Source of the DNA: Fibrobacter sp.
GTDB lineage: Bacteria; Fibrobacterota; Fibrobacteria; Fibrobacterales; Fibrobacteraceae
Direction: 5' to 3'
DNA: 64,000 nt
Assembly: GCA_024398835.1 (NCBI GenBank)
Contig: JAKSIK010000013.1
Location: 1-64,000 of the forward strand
Position 1 is the stretch's first letter. The number at the start of each line of letters is the position of its first letter. Positions 1 to 7,833 of the stretch are shown piece by piece. A program made the position numbers and the translations under genes. Below the pieces are notes generated by a model. That model saw only the letters and a program-made list of their open reading frames with translations. It was not told the DNA's origin and did no database searches.

Positions 1-100
1 ACTTTTTTAGCTGAATCGAATCACTGTCAAAGACGACGTCAGTGTAGCAGGAATCACTTGCGCAGGAACTGGCTATGTTATAGAGTTCGCTGTTAACCAT
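1..100 (-). CDS. Partial CDS, unknown protein (N-terminus only)
   Basis: A minus-strand reading frame starts at an ATG at 98-100, inside the last codons of the upstream kinase gene (8-nt overlap), and stays open to the window edge. The visible 33 residues begin MVNSELYNIASSC and are polar, with three cysteines. The overlapping start implies translational coupling, so this is probably the next member of the vWA-PP2C-kinase operon. No domain can be assigned from so short a fragment. In a TerY-P-like locus it could be an effector or substrate, but that is inference from position only. Confidence 0.55.
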   Translation of the reverse strand, partial: MVNSELYNIASSCASDSCYTDVVFDSDSIQLKK

Positions 101-1520
101 TGAGGCCTCCGCAGGTGAACTTTAGAACGCCCTGCGCCTTGTTGCCTTCGCAGAAGGCGTACTCTGAGAACTGCAGGAAGTTGTCTTCCTTGTTTAGGAC
201 GGAAAGACCGGTACCGTTTGGTGTATTGGGTCGTAGAACAACCTTCTTTCCCGTACCGATCCCCTTGATAGACCATTCAACCGTAATGTCCTCGTCGCTA
301 AACTGCTTGATATAGACTTTCTTCAATTTGGCGTCCAGTCTCACTTCCAGTTGAAGCATTTTGTATTCGGAAATGGGGATTTCGACCTTTACGGGGCTGT
401 CGACCACAATAATCGGGGAGTCGTATTGACTGCAGGATAAGTCGTGGCGAATCATCTTGCGACAAACAACGAATGATTCGATGGATTTCTCGTCACAGAA
501 AGGGCACTTGTTAACACCCTTGTATTTCAAGTATGCTGAGCCGCAGTCCTTGTTGGAACACTTTACGAATCTATGCTCCCAGTTCTGGAATTCGGCGATC
601 CACTCCTGGAGTACTGGGCGCGAGATAGGTGACGAGTCTTTGCCGAATGCCTTCAGGAACAACTGCTGCAAGGTGGGGGATTCCATCACGTCCTTGGGAA
701 GGGCATGTGCAGCGGCATTGTTCAGGTCTTCGTCGATGAAGGGGAGCTCTCCGGCTTCGGCCTTACGCTCCAGCTGAGACAGTTCCATCGTTCCTGCGTC
801 CATGACCATCTTGCCCTGGAAAGGCATTGCCTGTTGAAGGGTGTAGAATGCAAGAACCGCATAGCTCCAGATATCGGTAATGGAACTGTTCCTTGCTATC
901 CCTTTGAGTATTTCTGGGGCACCATATCCCGGATAATAGATGAAACCGTCATAGTCCGCTGCAACCATCAGATTATCGCAGTCGATCAGCTGGACCTCGG
1001 TATATGCAGGATCTTTTGAGATGAAGACGTTGTTGGGATTCAGATCGCCGTACACATAGCCGATAGAATGGATGCCGTCCAGTATTTCGGCAATCTTTCG
1101 AAGGATGACGTACATCCGCTGGATACCACCCATTCGGCTTATATATACCGTGGGTTTTTCGCCATTCTTGCGGAAGAGGGAATGGAGTGAAACCATGTCC
1201 TCCATCAGTTCCATCACGTATCCATAGACGATGAATCCATCCCTGACTATGGGCGTGATTTCACTGAGGGGTTTTGCCAGATATGACGGAAGGTCTCGAC
1301 GACCCCTTAGCGTGCCGTAGCGCCTATACTTTGCCTTGATGATGTCATCTGCGTCTTCCTTGGCAATGCTGAGCTTGACAAGAAGGTTCTTTCTTTGCGT
1401 GGTGTAGACCGCTCCCTGGCCACCTTCGCCAATGCATTCAACAAGTTTGAAAACTTCCGAATTTTCAGTCCCCACTTGAGTGAGCTGTATCTTATCCAGT
1501 TTATCCTTCATCGAAATCAT
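93..1520 (-). CDS. Protein kinase with C-terminal zinc ribbon (TerY-P triad kinase)
   Basis: A 475-residue eukaryotic-like Ser/Thr kinase. The glycine loop GEGGQGA lies at 31-37, a candidate ATP lysine at K49, the catalytic loop YGDLNPNN at 157-164 (D159; the HRD histidine-arginine and the usual lysine are altered), the metal site DCD at 180-182 in place of DFG, and APE at 201-203. A four-cysteine zinc ribbon (C321, C326, C339, C342) follows, then a beta-rich tail of about 120 residues without a recognised fold. It starts 3 nt after the PP2C stop, so the two are one operon. vWA + PP2C + kinase with zinc ribbon is the TerY-P triad associated with stress and phage defence. The substrate is unknown. 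The altered catalytic loop keeps the essential aspartates, so activity is plausible. Confidence 0.85.
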   Translation of the reverse strand: MISMKDKLDKIQLTQVGTENSEVFKLVECIGEGGQGAVYTTQRKNLLVKLSIAKEDADDIIKAKYRRYGTLRGRRDLPSYLAKPLSEITPIVRDGFIVYGYVMELMEDMVSLHSLFRKNGEKPTVYISRMGGIQRMYVILRKIAEILDGIHSIGYVYGDLNPNNVFISKDPAYTEVQLIDCDNLMVAADYDGFIYYPGYGAPEILKGIARNSSITDIWSYAVLAFYTLQQAMPFQGKMVMDAGTMELSQLERKAEAGELPFIDEDLNNAAAHALPKDVMESPTLQQLFLKAFGKDSSPISRPVLQEWIAEFQNWEHRFVKCSNKDCGSAYLKYKGVNKCPFCDEKSIESFVVCRKMIRHDLSCSQYDSPIIVVDSPVKVEIPISEYKMLQLEVRLDAKLKKVYIKQFSDEDITVEWSIKGIGTGKKVVLRPNTPNGTGLSVLNKEDNFLQFSEYAFCEGNKAQGVLKFTCGGLNG

Positions 1521-1523
1521 AAT

Positions 1524-2249
1524 CTACCTATACTCAATGGCTACAATTGTCTTGTCATCCAGATGATGAGGGGTTGGCCAGTCGGTTAATTCTTTTTTTA
1601 GGGCGTTCTGCCCCTTAGACCTTGACATTCCGAAGAACAGGTCAAATGTGGAAACAAATTTTCCTTCCGCTTGGGGTAAGATATCCTCGCTTATCCCGTC
1701 GGTCATTATCAGCAACCTGTTTCCTGAGGTGGATAGGTCTATCTTGCTCCTTCTCCAGTACGGCAGGAGGTTACCTTCTCCCATGGCGATCGTTTCGTTC
1801 CCGTAGCCGCTCTTTTTCTCGGTAAACTTGTTGATTCCACCATTGTGGCGAACCAGTGTCATTCCGTCTCCAAGCTGCGCGATCCATCCCTTGCCCTTGG
1901 GGCTCAGGATGGCTAGTTGACAGGTACACCCACAGGTGTCTACACCTTGGCATCTCACACAGATTAGCCAGCGGGCCTGTAGCAATCTTAGAAGGTCGTC
2001 AATCTTATTTGGCCTATATTTACTCCACTCAAGAAAGCATTCTGGAAACAGTTTGCAGAGAGTCCTTGCTCCAAAGTCGCTATGCGAATGGGAGCCAAGA
2101 CCGTCACATACCATCACCAGCAGAAACTTGCCTGCAAAACCGACATAGGCGCAGTCCTGATTGGGCAAATCATCCTTGATATGCCCAGGACCACGCACAG
2201 AGGCGGCTAAGAGTTTCCATTTGAACTTGGCGAGAAACTTGGAAAGCAA
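1524..2249 (-). CDS. PP2C-family protein phosphatase (TerY-P triad)
   Basis: A 241-residue PP2C-type metal-dependent Ser/Thr phosphatase. The metal-binding motifs are in order: NQD near 30 (after RGPGHIKDDLP), CDGLGS near 49, MTDGISE near 187 and LDDKT near the C-terminus, so the bimetal site appears complete. The start is a TTG at 2249 preceded by GAGGA lying in the last codons of the vWA gene, with a 3-nt gap. Four cysteines (CVRC and CGC motifs near 97-109) sit in an insertion and could bind metal. It most likely reverses phosphorylation by the downstream kinase; that pairing is inferred from context. Confidence 0.85.
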   Translation of the reverse strand: MLSKFLAKFKWKLLAASVRGPGHIKDDLPNQDCAYVGFAGKFLLVMVCDGLGSHSHSDFGARTLCKLFPECFLEWSKYRPNKIDDLLRLLQARWLICVRCQGVDTCGCTCQLAILSPKGKGWIAQLGDGMTLVRHNGGINKFTEKKSGYGNETIAMGEGNLLPYWRRSKIDLSTSGNRLLIMTDGISEDILPQAEGKFVSTFDLFFGMSRSKGQNALKKELTDWPTPHHLDDKTIVAIEYR

Positions 2250-2252
2250 GGA

Positions 2253-2963
2253 TTAATCCTCAAATAGGTCGTCATCGTCATCAGCCAGGATTTTCACAAC
2301 TTCACCGGCCGCAATCTCGCCAGGTCTTGCGGATTGGCTGGACTTGATGGCAGACATGGTCACGCACTTAAAGAACTTACGAATTCCAGCGACTCCGTTT
2401 GCCTTGAAAACCGGAATTTCCTTATTATCTACAAATTTCTCCAGCATCGTATTGTCTGCGTCGGCGCCAATAGATAATGCAAGGCGTGTAGCCTTCTTGC
2501 CACGTTCTCCGGAAAGAAGCTGCTTGAGCGGATTTTCCCATTCGTCGTTGGGCATGCCGTCGGAAGCCAGAACAAGGAACGGACGATAAGCACGAGAAGG
2601 ATAGGATTCCCTATGTTCAAGCATATCGACGAGTTTGGTGAGAGCAAGGCCAAGGGGGGTGTTGCCGGAGGCTTGCATATTGTTTATGGCGTTCAGTAAC
2701 GATTCATTATCGGCGATTTCGCTTGCTGACTTGGGCTCGATTACCATCGTTGCTGTATTATTGCCGAAGGCCACCACAGAAACGTAGATTTCCGCTTCCA
2801 AACTGGAAGAAGATGCTCCCTTGAAAGACTTAATCATGTCAATAAGCGCATGTTTGAGCGAGTCAAGCTTTCCGTCATCAAACATACTACCGCTATTGTC
2901 CGCCAGAATGATTACCGGCAGCGGACGGGCCTGTGTACTTACAACACTATCAAATGCGCTCAT
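2253..2963 (-). CDS. vWA-domain protein, TerY-like
   Basis: A 236-residue von Willebrand factor A domain protein. The MIDAS motif is intact: DNSGS near residue 22, the threonine in GNTPLG and the aspartate in SDGMPND. An acidic tail (five consecutive aspartates, then LFED) ends the protein. It resembles TerY/YegL proteins, which act as metal-dependent scaffolds. It has a good Shine-Dalgarno sequence (AAAGGAG) and is first in the closely packed vWA-PP2C-kinase run. About 150 bp separate it from the upstream 72-residue gene, enough for its own promoter. No signal peptide, so cytoplasmic. Confidence 0.85.
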   Translation of the reverse strand: MSAFDSVVSTQARPLPVIILADNSGSMFDDGKLDSLKHALIDMIKSFKGASSSSLEAEIYVSVVAFGNNTATMVIEPKSASEIADNESLLNAINNMQASGNTPLGLALTKLVDMLEHRESYPSRAYRPFLVLASDGMPNDEWENPLKQLLSGERGKKATRLALSIGADADNTMLEKFVDNKEIPVFKANGVAGIRKFFKCVTMSAIKSSQSARPGEIAAGEVVKILADDDDDLFED

Positions 2964-3095
2964 AGATACTCCTTTGTGTATTTCTTTTGCCAGGAAGAAA
3001 GGTTAAAGAATGTTATAGTTACTTTATCCATTAAATTATATTTTTTCCATATAAAATGGTTTGGCTTTGTTTGTGTGCCTTATAAATGTCTCTGC

Positions 3096-3110
3096 ACGGC
3101 AACCTGCCGT
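3096..3110. repeat. Inverted repeat in the gap upstream of the vWA gene
   Basis: A perfect 6-bp inverted repeat (ACGGCA / TGCCGT) with a 3-nt loop lies just past the stop of the 72-residue gene. No T-run follows on the minus strand, so it is a poor terminator match. It could be an operator or a processing site. A TATAAT hexamer on the minus strand at 3035-3040 lies between it and the vWA start, but no convincing -35 is visible. Confidence 0.35.
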
Positions 3111-3113
3111 ACA

Positions 3114-3332
3114 TTAACATATAGATTTAGGAAAAATGGAAGTTGACAAAAATAAGTGAATTTCTTCTGATTCTTGCAGAGCCTTGAACTGTTCGGAAAC
3201 AATTTTCTTAACGTCAATTAGTGTTAAAGGCTGTTCTGAGTTCCGTAGAACATTTTGCCCTGTACGTCGTGCTTCTGAAGACAGAATCATGTCTTGAAGA
3301 AGCAAATGTAGATTGGTTAAAATCTTTTTCAT
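3114..3332 (-). CDS. Small protein, unknown function
   Basis: A 72-residue frame with AAGGA 4 nt before its ATG, 12 nt after the stop of the sigma-like gene. It is mostly helical and charged, without cysteines in the core, a signal peptide or a transmembrane segment. I do not recognise a family. The ribosome-binding site and tight spacing argue that it is expressed with the CARF and sigma-like genes. It could be a partner or anti-sigma-like peptide; nothing in its sequence proves this. Confidence 0.55.
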   Translation of the reverse strand: MKKILTNLHLLLQDMILSSEARRTGQNVLRNSEQPLTLIDVKKIVSEQFKALQESEEIHLFLSTSIFPKSIC

Positions 3333-3344
3333 AATATCCTTCTT

Positions 3345-4058
3345 TTAAACTTTAAGTTCGCATTTCAGCATTGATTTGATGCAAGGCATCTTCGCCCAAA
3401 ATCTACTGATAATTTTGCTTGCGTTTGTCTTTTCAATGCCATACTTAGCAGCCATTTCTTGCTGCTGCATGCTTGGAGAAAACTCCTTGCTTGTTGCAGA
3501 CAAGCATTCGTATTTATGGCACAACATACCATAATCATCAAATTCATAGAAGATTGAATTCAAATAAAGAGACAGAAATGGCTTATGTCTCTCATTTTCT
3601 TGAGTCCATTTGCAATTAATAGCGTCTAATACGCATCCGCTTATTTTGTCAGGCTTCGCAATAATGGTTGGTGCAGCCTTATTACTGAGGATGGTATCAC
3701 TGTCTGCTGCAGTTTCCTTTTGAATGGCTTTGAGCTGTTCGGAATCTCCTACGATTGCGTTTTGGCGTCCCTTTAGTATGGCTTTTTTTAGCGCACTATT
3801 CAGGTAGTGAGAAAACTCGCTTTTTCCGGGGTTGAATGTTTTTAAGATTGAGGCAATAGTATTTGTTATTTCTAAGCCTGCATTTTGTACATCCTCTTTT
3901 CTCCAATAAAGGGGGCAATAATCCCTAAAAACGCGCGTCGAAATAAGGTTTCTTATGGTGCGCCTTTTGGAGTCCATATCAAAACGATTCTGTAAAGATT
4001 GATATTCTCTACAGAGTTTCTCGAGTTCCTGCAATATGCTCAATTCCTTTTCGTTCAT
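3345..4058 (-). CDS. Sigma-factor-like / HTH protein
   Basis: A 237-residue cytoplasmic protein with features reminiscent of a sigma-70-family factor. Residues about 35-100 (a helical stretch with FSHYLNSALKKAI at 82-94) recall region 2, where sigma factors carry an F-x-x-Y-hydrophobic helix. Residues about 201-220 (EMAAKYGIEKTNASKIISRF) read as a region 4-type helix-turn-helix. The linker is lysine and threonine rich. It starts 2 nt after the CARF-like gene stop, so the two are coupled. The match is distant: it could also be a generic DNA-binding regulator. If it is a sigma factor, the CARF-like protein would be the obvious ligand-responsive partner. Confidence 0.55.
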   Translation of the reverse strand: MNEKELSILQELEKLCREYQSLQNRFDMDSKRRTIRNLISTRVFRDYCPLYWRKEDVQNAGLEITNTIASILKTFNPGKSEFSHYLNSALKKAILKGRQNAIVGDSEQLKAIQKETAADSDTILSNKAAPTIIAKPDKISGCVLDAINCKWTQENERHKPFLSLYLNSIFYEFDDYGMLCHKYECLSATSKEFSPSMQQQEMAAKYGIEKTNASKIISRFWAKMPCIKSMLKCELKV

Positions 4059-4060
4059 GG

Positions 4061-4684
4061 CTACATCTCAAAGAAATTGTCAATCATTTCCTTTGCTGTT
4101 TCTCCATTTGGAGCTTCCATGGATGCGGTAAGCGTATTCAAATAGTACAGGGAGGTGATGTCGTAAATCTTTTGGGACCCATCAACAATATTGTTGTCGG
4201 CATCGTAGTTGATTTTTCCGTAGATAATGTTTTGAATATTTGCGTTATGGAATTTCTCGGCAAAGGAGAGTGCGGAAAAGAGTAGGATGGGTAAGGTCTT
4301 TTGTCCGTAGGTGATATCTACAAGGATGTCAGCGCCCTCCTCCAGTTCGTGAATGAGTTTCTTGAATCGATTTTCATGTGTGCGAAGATCTTCGGAATAT
4401 TCCTCAATGATTTCTTTGTATTGGATATTTGCACCAATATTTTGGTTCAGCTGATTTAGTTCCTCGTTAAAAAGCCTCGAGTTTTCAAGGTAATTATCCT
4501 TGGAATCCTTGGTGATGAACTTTACGATTTTTACGGGTTCACCCTTTTTAAGGCTTTTTGCCAATACAGCGTTAATGGGGAAACGTACCTTACCCTCGTA
4601 TTCGATTTCGCTATTTCCATCCACAGGATAGTGCTTGGGCTCCGAAGCCTTTTTCATTGGGATATTCACAAAAACAATTTTCAT
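4061..4684 (-). CDS. Stand-alone CARF-like protein (TM1812/Csx2 type)
   Basis: A 207-residue protein resembling the CRISPR-associated TM1812 (Csx2-like) CARF domain, a Rossmann-like fold that in characterised relatives binds cyclic oligoadenylates. Visible hallmarks are an N-terminal beta strand MKIVFVNIP, the signature ILVDITYGQKTLP (120-132, corresponding to the DiTHGfRslP signature), then NIIYGKI (152-158) and YDITSLYYL (174-182). No HEPN or other effector domain is fused. The ATG at 4684 is chosen over upstream starts because AGAGG lies 7 nt before it. It leads a run with a sigma-like gene. No CRISPR array, Cas10 or cyclase is in the window, so the source of any ligand is unknown. Confidence 0.7.
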   Translation of the reverse strand: MKIVFVNIPMKKASEPKHYPVDGNSEIEYEGKVRFPINAVLAKSLKKGEPVKIVKFITKDSKDNYLENSRLFNEELNQLNQNIGANIQYKEIIEEYSEDLRTHENRFKKLIHELEEGADILVDITYGQKTLPILLFSALSFAEKFHNANIQNIIYGKINYDADNNIVDGSQKIYDITSLYYLNTLTASMEAPNGETAKEMIDNFFEM

Positions 4685-4698
4685 TTTCATACCTCTAA

Positions 4699-4712
4699 AC
4701 TCTATATAGAGT
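4699..4712. promoter_or_regulatory. 14-bp palindrome at the CARF gene promoter
   Basis: ACTCTATATAGAGT is a perfect palindrome just upstream of the ribosome-binding site of the CARF-like gene. It begins 16 nt downstream of a TTGTCA -35-like hexamer (minus strand, 4729-4734), so it overlaps the expected -10 region. This is the layout of a repressor operator. Confidence 0.5.
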
Positions 4713-4821
4713 AAAAATAAATTGCAGTTGACAAAAAAAATGAATGAGAATGGCAAAAAATCCATTTGTGAGTTGTTTTATTTGGATTTTTTTTAAAGTT
4801 CTGCTATCTTACTTGCCTTCC

Positions 4822-4849
4822 TTAACTTAATAAGTTAAATTTAAGTTAA
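4822..4849. promoter_or_regulatory. Triple TAAGTTAA half-site upstream of the ATPase gene
   Basis: TTAACTTA-A-TAAGTTAA is an 8-bp inverted repeat around one base (4822-4838), followed by a third direct copy TAAGTTAA at 4842-4849. The two direct copies are 11 bp apart, one helical turn. The cluster lies 32 nt before the ATPase start, in the divergent promoter region, and is a likely regulator-binding site. Confidence 0.5.
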
Positions 4850-4880
4850 AATGCGATAAAGCGCAAAGGGGCGGAACATT

Positions 4881-6614
4881 ATGGCGAAGAGCATTGGCGG
4901 AATCACCTACAAGACCATCAACGGTAAGCGTTATGCGTATTACCAGTGGATGGAAAATGGCAAGCAGCGTTCCCGCCGCGTAAAAGACGAGGAACTGCCA
5001 TCGCTTTTGGCAGAGATTGAACAGCGCAAGGCTGCGAAGGCGAACACCACATTGCTTACGAACGGCTTGGTGCTTTGCGATAATGGGGTGGCTTATTTCG
5101 CGGGCGGAGCTCTTGCTGTCGGGATGAATGGTGTTGCGGGACTGTCGTTCAAGACGGATGTGAAACTTGGTGCCTCCTTGAAGAATTTTTCGGCCAATGT
5201 TCTGCAGTGGAAAAAACGCGATGGCTTTGAACGTCTGCGCGATTACATTTTTGGCCCTAGCAATGATCGCGTTTTCATCCTGTATGGGCTTCGTCGCACA
5301 GGTAAGACAACTTTGATTCGTCAGCTGTTTGGGGAGATGGCGCCTGGGGACTTGGCGAAGGCGGCTTTTGTCCAGGTGAATTCAAGGAACAGCCTTGCTG
5401 ACGTGAACGCTGATCTTAAAATTCTGGACGGTGCGGGCTTCAAGTATGTGTTCATCGATGAGGTGACCATGCTTGCTGATTTCATCGAGGGTGCCGCCTT
5501 GTTTGCAGACGTGTTCGCTTCTTGCGGCATGAAAATTGTGCTTTCGGGTACGGATTCCCTGGGCTTTGTTTTTTCTGAGGATGAACAGCTTTACGACCGT
5601 ACCGAAATGCTCCACACTACATTCATTCCGTACCGCGAATTTGAGCGTGTTCTTGGCTTGAGCGGCATCGATGAGTATATTCAATATGGCGGAACCATGA
5701 GCATGGGCGGCTGTGAATACAATAAGGATCGCTTTACCTTTGCGAATGTGAAGAGCGCCAATGAGTATGTGGATAGTGCCATCGCGAAGAACATTCAGCA
5801 TTCCCTGAAGTGCTACCAGTACGAGGGTCATTTTCGTTCGCTGAAATCTTTGTATGAGGCGGGTGAGCTGACCAATGCCATCAATCGCATTGTGGAAGAC
5901 ATCAATCACCGTTTTACTCTGGATGTGCTGACCCGTGATTTTCGCTCAAGTGATTTGAGCTTGTCGGCGAAGAATTTGCGCAGGGACAGGTTCCGCCCTA
6001 CGGACATTTTGGACCGGGTGGATGTGAACCATGTACGGGAAATTCGTGAATACCTTGACTTGCTGGATTTGACGGTTGACATTGATGTGGAAAACTTTGG
6101 GAATTTCAATCAACGGGAGCGATTGACCACGATTTCACAGCCGGGACTTCGCTATGCCCAGGCGAAGGCTCTGATTGATTCCCTTTTGCTGGACGATGCC
6201 TTTCGTAGTTGTTCCCTGGTGGAGCGCAAGTCTATTGCAGAGCGCATTCTCAACGAAATCAAGGGCCGCATGATGGAAGAAATCGTGCTGCTCGAAACAA
6301 AAATGGCACGACCTAATTGCCGTATATTTAAGTTGCAGTTTGCTGTTGGCGAGTTTGACATGGTGGTTGCAAATCCTGAAAATGCAACCTGCGAAATCTA
6401 TGAAATTAAGCATTCCGAGGTTGCAGCAAAAGAACAGCACCGTCACTTAAAAAACGTCAAAAAATGCAATGATACGGAATTCCGTTACGGGACCATTTTG
6501 AGCAAGAATGTGATTTATCGCGGTGCTTCACGGGTGATTGATGAAATCAACTACCTGAATGTCGAAGAATACTTGAAGGGATTAGACGATAATATCCAAA
6601 AAGAACAAACTTGA
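4881..6614 (+). CDS. AAA_14-type ATPase with PD-(D/E)XK-like C-terminus
   Basis: A 577-residue P-loop ATPase. Residues 1-50 form a short basic N-terminal module (GGITYKTINGKRYAYYQW, then an arginine-rich stretch). The Walker A is GLRRTGKTT (136-144), the Walker B YVFIDEVT (189-196) and a sensor LSGTDS follows. The C-terminal region carries GEFDMVV (D near 493) and EIYEIKHS (E-x-K near 508-510), a pattern of restriction-endonuclease-like folds common in this ATPase family (DUF4143/DUF234 relatives). Families of this type are abundant, mobile and of unclear role. It diverges from the CARF operon and has AGGGG about 9 nt before its ATG. A role in the same defence locus is possible but unproven. 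Confidence 0.75.
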   Translation: MAKSIGGITYKTINGKRYAYYQWMENGKQRSRRVKDEELPSLLAEIEQRKAAKANTTLLTNGLVLCDNGVAYFAGGALAVGMNGVAGLSFKTDVKLGASLKNFSANVLQWKKRDGFERLRDYIFGPSNDRVFILYGLRRTGKTTLIRQLFGEMAPGDLAKAAFVQVNSRNSLADVNADLKILDGAGFKYVFIDEVTMLADFIEGAALFADVFASCGMKIVLSGTDSLGFVFSEDEQLYDRTEMLHTTFIPYREFERVLGLSGIDEYIQYGGTMSMGGCEYNKDRFTFANVKSANEYVDSAIAKNIQHSLKCYQYEGHFRSLKSLYEAGELTNAINRIVEDINHRFTLDVLTRDFRSSDLSLSAKNLRRDRFRPTDILDRVDVNHVREIREYLDLLDLTVDIDVENFGNFNQRERLTTISQPGLRYAQAKALIDSLLLDDAFRSCSLVERKSIAERILNEIKGRMMEEIVLLETKMARPNCRIFKLQFAVGEFDMVVANPENATCEIYEIKHSEVAAKEQHRHLKNVKKCNDTEFRYGTILSKNVIYRGASRVIDEINYLNVEEYLKGLDDNIQKEQT

Positions 6615-6623
6615 TAGACAAAT

Positions 6624-7832
6624 TTAATGGCGAGTCATTACTCTCTCATACACTTTAATTTGCCGCTCGACAATCTTGTCCCAAGAAAAACATTCGGCGA
6701 TGCGTTTGCGGCCACCCTTGAGTAGCGTTTCAACGAGGGCGGGATCAGCCGCCAAACGCTTAAATGCATTAGCTAATGCCTGAGGATTTTTTTCTGGAAC
6801 TAAAATTCCGGTTTCTCCATCCACCACTACATCGGGAATGCCACCGACATTGCTCGCCACAATGGGGAGGCCTAGTTCCATAGCCTCGATGAGAACAACG
6901 CCCAAGCCTTCCGTATCGCCTTTGCTATCGACAATGGCGGGAAGCACAAAGACATTGGCATTGCGATATTCATTTTCCAATTCTGCGGAGGAAAGTTTTC
7001 CTGTGAAAATGATGGGTGCCGGAGAGAAGTCCAGATCCTTCGACTTGCTTATTTCAGCGGCCTGGGCCTTCAGCTTCTCCGTTAAATCGCCGGTGCCCAC
7101 AATACGGATTTCAAACTGGTCTGCTGGCAAATATTTTGCGGCTTCAATGAGATAGCAAATACCCTTGCGTTCAATATGGCGGCCTACAAAAAGAATTTTG
7201 AATTTGTCTGTAATGCTGTGAGCCGAAACAAGATTATCCGCTTTGCCAAGCGTCGTTCCATAAGGACTCCATTCTACATCCACATTACGAAGCGCCTTTA
7301 TTTTACCTGCGGTAAAGCTACTGTTGGCAAAAACGGCCTTCGCTTGAGAAATAGCGAACTTGAGAAATGGACGGACCCACTTTTTTTTCCGCATAAGCAA
7401 AAGTTCGGCTCCGTGAAAATTGAGAACCATGGGAATACGGAAAAACTTTGCAGCACCAAGAGCAATAAACGCATGAGGGAAGGGCCAATGAACATGAAGA
7501 ATATCCGGCTTCCATTGTCTGCAAATAGAGAGACACTTGAAAAAACCCAAAATGATGTACGGAATAGCAAGCAACTGAAGTAGAGGATTATTCGCAATTT
7601 TACTGGGAGCGCCTTCTTCACCCGTCAAATGTTCCATGTTCGCTGTCGCATAGCGGAAGCGGTTGACTTTCACACCATCAATCTCGTGACTTTTAAGCCC
7701 TTTGTACGCAGGAACCAAAAGCTGGACATCTACACCAGCCTTTTTCAGATGAGCGACAGAGGCACGGAGCCAAGGAACCTCGGCATCTTCATGATAGCGG
7801 GGATATACTGACCCGATAATAAGAACTTTCAT
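6624..7832 (-). CDS. Glycosyltransferase family 4 protein
   Basis: A 402-residue GT-B glycosyltransferase of family GT4. It has an N-terminal Rossmann half (MKVLIIGSVYPRYHEDAEVPWLR), a central donor-binding domain entry (KILFVGRHIERKG) and the family E-x7-E region EGLGVVLIEAMELG near 320, followed by IVASNVGGIPDVV. It would transfer a sugar from a nucleotide donor to a lipid or polysaccharide acceptor at the inner membrane face. It starts 1 nt after the stop of the 150-residue gene upstream and is cotranscribed with it. Donor and acceptor cannot be deduced. Confidence 0.88.
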   Translation of the reverse strand: MKVLIIGSVYPRYHEDAEVPWLRASVAHLKKAGVDVQLLVPAYKGLKSHEIDGVKVNRFRYATANMEHLTGEEGAPSKIANNPLLQLLAIPYIILGFFKCLSICRQWKPDILHVHWPFPHAFIALGAAKFFRIPMVLNFHGAELLLMRKKKWVRPFLKFAISQAKAVFANSSFTAGKIKALRNVDVEWSPYGTTLGKADNLVSAHSITDKFKILFVGRHIERKGICYLIEAAKYLPADQFEIRIVGTGDLTEKLKAQAAEISKSKDLDFSPAPIIFTGKLSSAELENEYRNANVFVLPAIVDSKGDTEGLGVVLIEAMELGLPIVASNVGGIPDVVVDGETGILVPEKNPQALANAFKRLAADPALVETLLKGGRKRIAECFSWDKIVERQIKVYERVMTRH

Positions 7833-7833
7833 T

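Noticed and set aside
3096..3110. Transcription terminator before the vWA gene
   Set aside because: The stem is only 6 bp and no T-run follows on the minus strand.
1..6614. CRISPR array or other CRISPR genes expected from the CARF-like protein
   Set aside because: No regularly spaced direct repeats and no Cas10 or Cas6 features were seen anywhere in the window.
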